NCBI RefSeq assembly: GCF_007362475.1
Contig: NZ_CP041687.1
Span: 1,302,001 to 1,366,000, forward strand
Direction of reading: 5' to 3'
Source: Chryseobacterium sp. SNU WT5
GTDB lineage: Bacteria > Bacteroidota > Bacteroidia > Flavobacteriales > Weeksellaceae
Length of the DNA: 64,000 nt
Numbering within the stretch: position 1 is the stretch's first letter; the number at the start of each line of letters is the position of its first letter. This document shows positions 59,433 to 64,000 of this stretch, in pieces. A program made the translations under genes and the position numbers. A model generated the notes under the pieces. That model saw nothing but the letters and a program-made list of their open reading frames with translations. It did no database searches and was not told the origin of the DNA.

Positions 59433-62400
59433 TCAAGGCTTGAAATTGTATTGATTTTCTGTTAAAATATTTCCAGCGCCATCTTTTACAGATTGCAGCC
59501 GGTTCGCGCTGTCATAAAAATAATAGGCTCTAACTCCACTCGGTGGAGTTATACTGCGCACCCCGATTAAAGGATCATAGGTATAAGTGGTAATCTGAAA
59601 ATCCGGAAATTTAAGACGGAATGTATCCAGTGCGGCGAGTAGGGCCGTTTCATCATTATTGGTTGTTTGAGAAGCGTCATTATCAGATGCGGTTATGATG
59701 TCAGCGGCTGAAGCTGCAACATCAGCATATAATCCACCTTCTATTTTTGCAATAGGCTGAGTTTGATGGTAACCCCAAATAATCGTAACTGGAGCGCCTT
59801 TTTTTGTAGTGTATTGTTGCAGATTACCTTTGCTGCCGTATTGGTCGTAGGTTACTTCGGTTGATGAAGTTGCTGGATTTTGAAGATCATAAAACAAAGT
59901 TGACGTAGGTAATACCAAATTTCCTGTTTGAGCTGTGGGTATCGAAGAAGGATATATTGTTTCTATTTTAGATAAGATTTTAGTGAGTCCGTTTCTTGTC
60001 TGTTTTATTTCTGTTCCTATTGGTAAACCGACCATATTTTTACTCACCATCAAGCTATTATTGACGGGGTAAGTATAAATAGTCTCATTTATAGTATTAT
60101 CTCTAAATTCATTAATTTTTTTTGTAGGATTTAAATGAAAATTACTATCATAATTATTCGTTGATTTTTCTTCAATAATCAAATTATTAAGATATCTTTT
60201 TACAACAGATTTTTTTAATACATATGGCCATCCATAAAGCTTATATGATGATCTCCATGCTAAAGGCAATTCAACAAAAGTCACATAATTACTACTCAAT
60301 AACGGATGGGTACTAAGTGAAGAATATGTGTTCAAATTTTCCTGAATAATATTATTTCCATCTTTATAAAAAACCTCTCTAACGAGTTTTCCTCTTTCAT
60401 TATCCTTATTATCAAGATACCTTAAAAAGTAGTTTTGTTGGTAGTTACTTGGATTAACACTAATTCCAGTATATAGTACTTGTGGACCTTGAGTGTATGC
60501 TAATGAGTCAGGATTGGTTGCATAATCACTAAAAAAATACTTCTTTTTTAACTCATTGTTCTCAAGTTCTGATACTTCAGAATATCCAATATGATATGAG
60601 CTAAGAGTAGAAGTATTAATATTGGTTGCATGTTCGGAAATCCTTCTTAAACTGGAACTTCCACTAATTAGATCTATAAAATTTACCATACGATAATCAT
60701 TATAGAGAATCCCACTAGAAATCCCGTTTGTAATATTTCCTGAAAAATCTTTGATATATTTATATTCCTTAACTAAAGAAGCGACGCCATCAAATGAAGA
60801 AATCTTTTTTATTCTTGCCCCTCCAGCGTAGTCAGTAGATGAAACCAATTGTCTTATAAAGTTTGTAGAACTATTCCCCATAACTCTTTTAGTATAATAA
60901 TTAGGTTCATATTCAAATAAGCTATATCCTCCTGTCGGATAAGTAATTTTTTTCAGTAAAGCTGTATCAAATAAAGAACCATTTGCGTTGCGGCTCGTAC
61001 CTGTAATTGTTATATCTCCTGTGGAAAAATTTAACTGAAAATTAGGAACCAGAAGATTACTTGTTTCATTTCCGCCATTCCAAAACCCCCAATAGTCAGT
61101 GCCAAAAGTATTGAACTTAGGCAGAGTCGTGCTAAGATTATAATTGAGTACATATTTTTGGCTACTATTTTTTGTTATTTCCGTCAGAAAATAATAATCT
61201 TTATTAGATGTATTATATTTTAAATCAAATTTTTCAATGTTAAAGGTATTTTGAGATCTGTTTTTAACCTCAATAGATTCTAAAAGATATGCATCAAAAT
61301 TTTCTGTAATATTAGCAGGTTGAATTTTATAGTTAAAATTTATATAGAATTTATTAGGAATCTCAATACTCTGCGGAAACACTTTTTTAATCACCTCAAT
61401 GTTATAATGAGGTGCTGCTGTATAAAATGATGACCCTGACCCTCCGTTAGATACGGTTGTTTGAGTACTGTTGTTCTGATTTGCACTTAAATATAATTCA
61501 TAATAAGGCTGAATGCTTTGCATTGTAGAATTGGAAAAACTTGTAAAACCACTTTTTTCAGGGAGAAAATTTAATATAGTACAAAAAAATTTACTGCTTC
61601 CAAATGATCGAGGTTTGGCTTTATATGTTATATTAAGCTGCTCTCCATCTACAAATTTGACTTTATATAGATACCAACCCGTAATAGTATAATTAGCATT
61701 ACCTCCTGGTGAAAGTCCACCTGCTTGTGTAGGATTTAGGTGATGTCCTAAAGAATAGGATACTTCCATATTATTTAAGTTATCGCCAAAATAATATTCA
61801 TTTCCATTTCCATCTATAATGCTAAAACCTGAAGGAGTTGGGTCACAGGATGAATTATATTGATAAATAAAATTATCTAAATTTATTTTAAGATTAGGAG
61901 TATTAGATGAAATTACCGGGATTCCATTATTACCAATATAAAAGTACCCATTTATTCCTAAAAAGTTAAAATTAAACTTATCTGGCTTTAGTTCACAATA
62001 TCTTCCTCCAACATTAACATAATCAAGGTTAAAATAATAATTATATCCGTTGTTATAAGCACTTGAGTTACTGATTGGATTATTTTTAGCAGTATATAGG
62101 AATCCTTTAAAAGTAGCGTCATCAGAATTAAGGTCATCCGCTACACCTCTTATTTCTCTTGTTATTGCCCCTCCATAATTTAAATTCCAGTTATATCCTA
62201 CATAATTACTTTTTTTACTTGGAATAAATCCCGATGAATTATAGCTTAACGTAACATTATTTTTTTCACTAGAAAAAATAGGGATTTGTAAATCTAGTCC
62301 ACCTGTAAATAAATTGACTGGTATATTACCAAACCTTTCCATATCGGATGTTTCAGGAGCTTTTGGTAATGTTGGCACATATGAAGCTGAAGATTGTCCT

Positions 62401-62450
62401 AAAATCTTTAAGCTAATTAAAAATAAATTTAGAATTAATATTCTCTTCAT
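59433..62450 (-). CDS. SpvB/YD-repeat partner protein of the RHS
   Basis: 1,005 residues. Signal peptide MKRILILNLFLISLKILGQS. The body starts ERFGNIPVNLFTGGLDLQIP, a SpvB/TcaC-like opening, and continues NVTLSYNSSGFIPSKKSNYV. It ends in YD-repeat-like sequence (SITPPSGVRAYYFYDSANRL, then QSVKDGAGNILTENQYNF). Genes of this kind regularly precede RHS genes in Bacteroidota. It may form the delivery or shell part of the RHS complex. It starts 3 bp after the preceding stop. Confidence 0.8.
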   Translation of the reverse strand: MKRILILNLFLISLKILGQSSASYVPTLPKAPETSDMERFGNIPVNLFTGGLDLQIPIFSSEKNNVTLSYNSSGFIPSKKSNYVGYNWNLNYGGAITREIRGVADDLNSDDATFKGFLYTAKNNPISNSSAYNNGYNYYFNLDYVNVGGRYCELKPDKFNFNFLGINGYFYIGNNGIPVISSNTPNLKINLDNFIYQYNSSCDPTPSGFSIIDGNGNEYYFGDNLNNMEVSYSLGHHLNPTQAGGLSPGGNANYTITGWYLYKVKFVDGEQLNITYKAKPRSFGSSKFFCTILNFLPEKSGFTSFSNSTMQSIQPYYELYLSANQNNSTQTTVSNGGSGSSFYTAAPHYNIEVIKKVFPQSIEIPNKFYINFNYKIQPANITENFDAYLLESIEVKNRSQNTFNIEKFDLKYNTSNKDYYFLTEITKNSSQKYVLNYNLSTTLPKFNTFGTDYWGFWNGGNETSNLLVPNFQLNFSTGDITITGTSRNANGSLFDTALLKKITYPTGGYSLFEYEPNYYTKRVMGNSSTNFIRQLVSSTDYAGGARIKKISSFDGVASLVKEYKYIKDFSGNITNGISSGILYNDYRMVNFIDLISGSSSLRRISEHATNINTSTLSSYHIGYSEVSELENNELKKKYFFSDYATNPDSLAYTQGPQVLYTGISVNPSNYQQNYFLRYLDNKDNERGKLVREVFYKDGNNIIQENLNTYSSLSTHPLLSSNYVTFVELPLAWRSSYKLYGWPYVLKKSVVKRYLNNLIIEEKSTNNYDSNFHLNPTKKINEFRDNTINETIYTYPVNNSLMVSKNMVGLPIGTEIKQTRNGLTKILSKIETIYPSSIPTAQTGNLVLPTSTLFYDLQNPATSSTEVTYDQYGSKGNLQQYTTKKGAPVTIIWGYHQTQPIAKIEGGLYADVAASAADIITASDNDASQTTNNDETALLAALDTFRLKFPDFQITTYTYDPLIGVRSITPPSGVRAYYFYDSANRLQSVKDGAGNILTENQYNFKP

Positions 62451-62452
62451 GT

Positions 62453-64000
62453 CTATTTCTTAATTAATTTAGAGTTAGCAGTTTTATTTGTATCTGTTTT
62501 TATCGTCACAAGATAAGCTCCCTGGATAAGATTCTGTGTATTCATTTTAGTCACCTTATTCTTGGTTGTTATCATTTGCAGCTGTCGTCCACTCATATCA
62601 TGTAGGGTGATCTCCGCATCTTTTGTAAAGTTTAATCCGATCTCCACATAACAATAATCTTCTACAGGATTTGGATATATTTTTAGTTCCTGCTGTTCCA
62701 TTAATCGCTCCACCTCTTTATCCGCCAGTTTCATTATTTTCCAGGCTTCCTGTCCTATTTCGGGTGTGGAAGTTCCCGCCAATATATAGGAGCCATCGTT
62801 TTGCAACTTTACATCAACTAATCGTTCCTCTTGATTTTTCGACTTCCCTTCAATATGTTTGCGCCAAACTTCATCTCCATTTGCATCCAGATACAACATC
62901 CAAAAAGTCTCTTCATCCTGTTTAATTCGTTGATCAGCCTTTGTGTAGCCACCAATTAAAAAACCTTTTGTTTTTTGACCTCCTGCTTCACTCAACATAT
63001 TTTGACTCATTAACACATCTTTATTTCCAAGGGAATAAGATTTTTGCCATAATTCTTCCCCATCTTCATTCAGAGCGACAAACCACAAATCCACACCTTC
63101 TTTATTAGAAGTCTGCTTATTTCCGGATCTGGAGGAATGACTTTCACCACCTATTAAAAATCCATGCTCAAAAACGGAGAGTGTTTTTAAACGGTCATCA
63201 TCTTTACCACCTAAGTTTTTCTGCCACTGTATTGCTCCTTCCTTACTGAATTTTACCACCCAATAATCTCCTTCTCCGTAATTATCAGTTGATTTGGCTA
63301 CCGCCTTTACTGCGGAAGATTTTTCTGTAAAGTCACTGTTTGCTGCTGATAAAAAAGATTGTCCACTTCGGGAATATAAGCCGACTAGCACTCCCCCATC
63401 ATTAGTGGATATTATGTCCTGCACCTCATCGGTACCCGCTCCTCCGAAGATTAGTTGTGAAATTAACTTACCTGATTTGTCTAATTTTAATATAATAGCA
63501 TCCTGTTCTCCAAATCCTGCGGAGGCTCCACTAATGTCTCCTGCGATAAAATAACCCAAATCCCTCGACTGAATCACTGCCTTCGCAACTTCATTTTTGG
63601 AAGTTCCTATCGTTTTTTGCCACTCTTCTTCACCCTCCTCATTTATTTTTATCAACCAGATATCGGATCCTCCAAAGCTTTGCTCTTTCTTATCTTTGCC
63701 ATAGCTGGAATAGGAGGTGCCAGCCAATAAGAATCCACCTTCTGTTGTTGGAGCAGTAGCGGCTAGATAATCATGTTTGTCACCAGAAAAATATTTCTCC
63801 CAATTCACTCTTCCCTGTTGGTTCAGTTTCACCACATGGTAATCAAATCCAGCATTTGTCACGGATTTTCCCGCAGAACCAGGAGTGGACGATTGGATCG
63901 AACTGCCGGAGATTAGAAGCTGACCATCGGGACTTGTGGAAACTTGAGACAGGAAATCCTGACTGGCGGTGGCAAAGTCTTTTTGCCAAACAACTTGCTG
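62453..64000 (-). CDS. Type IX-sorted beta-propeller-like protein, 5' end outside the window
   Basis: The frame is open to the window edge; the Met-like GTG at 63862 is internal. Repeats of the form EGGFLLAGTS, then WLIKINEEGEEEWQKTIG occur about six times, each like a propeller blade. The C-terminal sorting domain is IYPNPVEDYCYVEIGLNFTK, then LHDMSGRQLQ and IQGAYLVTIKTDTNKTANSK, so the protein is exported by the type IX system and anchored or released outside. It is the first visible gene of the RHS operon. Confidence 0.85.
   Translation of the reverse strand, partial: QQVVWQKDFATASQDFLSQVSTSPDGQLLISGSSIQSSTPGSAGKSVTNAGFDYHVVKLNQQGRVNWEKYFSGDKHDYLAATAPTTEGGFLLAGTSYSSYGKDKKEQSFGGSDIWLIKINEEGEEEWQKTIGTSKNEVAKAVIQSRDLGYFIAGDISGASAGFGEQDAIILKLDKSGKLISQLIFGGAGTDEVQDIISTNDGGVLVGLYSRSGQSFLSAANSDFTEKSSAVKAVAKSTDNYGEGDYWVVKFSKEGAIQWQKNLGGKDDDRLKTLSVFEHGFLIGGESHSSRSGNKQTSNKEGVDLWFVALNEDGEELWQKSYSLGNKDVLMSQNMLSEAGGQKTKGFLIGGYTKADQRIKQDEETFWMLYLDANGDEVWRKHIEGKSKNQEERLVDVKLQNDGSYILAGTSTPEIGQEAWKIMKLADKEVERLMEQQELKIYPNPVEDYCYVEIGLNFTKDAEITLHDMSGRQLQMITTKNKVTKMNTQNLIQGAYLVTIKTDTNKTANSKLIKK

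Overview
Organism. The window looks like the chromosome of a Bacteroidota bacterium, most probably class Flavobacteriia in the Chryseobacterium/Kaistella range. The reasons are an AT-rich base composition, a type IX secretion C-terminal sorting domain, RHS proteins with the Bacteroidota-type N-terminal region, several promoters of the form TTG or TTTG, about 20 bp, then TAnnTTTG, and a Mu-like phage of the Bacteroidota type. The species assignment is inference.

Layout. 1-1187: 3' part of the chromosomal comM/yifB-type gene. 1239-3604: an IS1595-type and an IS3-type insertion sequence with a scrap of a broken gene between them. 3605-5388: an older, decaying RHS module consisting of a degraded XRE regulator, an immunity candidate and orphan RHS tip 1. 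5282-56692: a tandem duplication of a 7,763-bp module. Each unit holds a 30-residue membrane peptide, a recombination-site-like region, two tyrosine recombinases, a primase/ATPase protein, an XRE regulator, a RelBE-type toxin-antitoxin pair, an immunity candidate and an RHS tip. In the first unit a 35,872-bp Mu-like prophage (7493-43364) sits inside the second recombinase gene. In the second unit that gene is intact and shows the empty target site. 55811-64000: the full-length RHS gene, a YD-repeat/SpvB-like partner and a type IX-sorted protein, in one operon.

Prophage. The early operon runs leftward from 42295 to about 33224: Ner-like protein, MuA-like transposase, MuB-like ATPase, RecA-fold ATPase, DUF3164, GemA, NdpA, an odd tRNA and many small proteins. 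The repressor gene at 42398 faces the other way. Late genes diverge from a control region at about 24707-24874 that carries 21-bp iterons. Rightward lie terminase, portal, MuF and morphogenesis genes. Leftward lie protease/scaffold, capsid, sheath, tube, frameshifted chaperone, tape measure, baseplate, fibres, spanin, endolysin and a thymidylate-synthase-like protein. Five copies of GGAA-N5-TTCC link the repressor region to two isolated leftward genes among the rightward head genes.

Main points of interest. (1) A snapshot of RHS tip switching by unequal recombination, carried by a recombinase/primase module. (2) A probable portal-MuF frameshift fusion whose C-terminus has a zincin (HEIWH) motif, beside a repressor-linked small gene. 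(3) Interlocking inverted repeats at 8275-8395 that look like a pseudoknotted RNA. All functional statements are from reading the sequence and from family knowledge; no searches were run.
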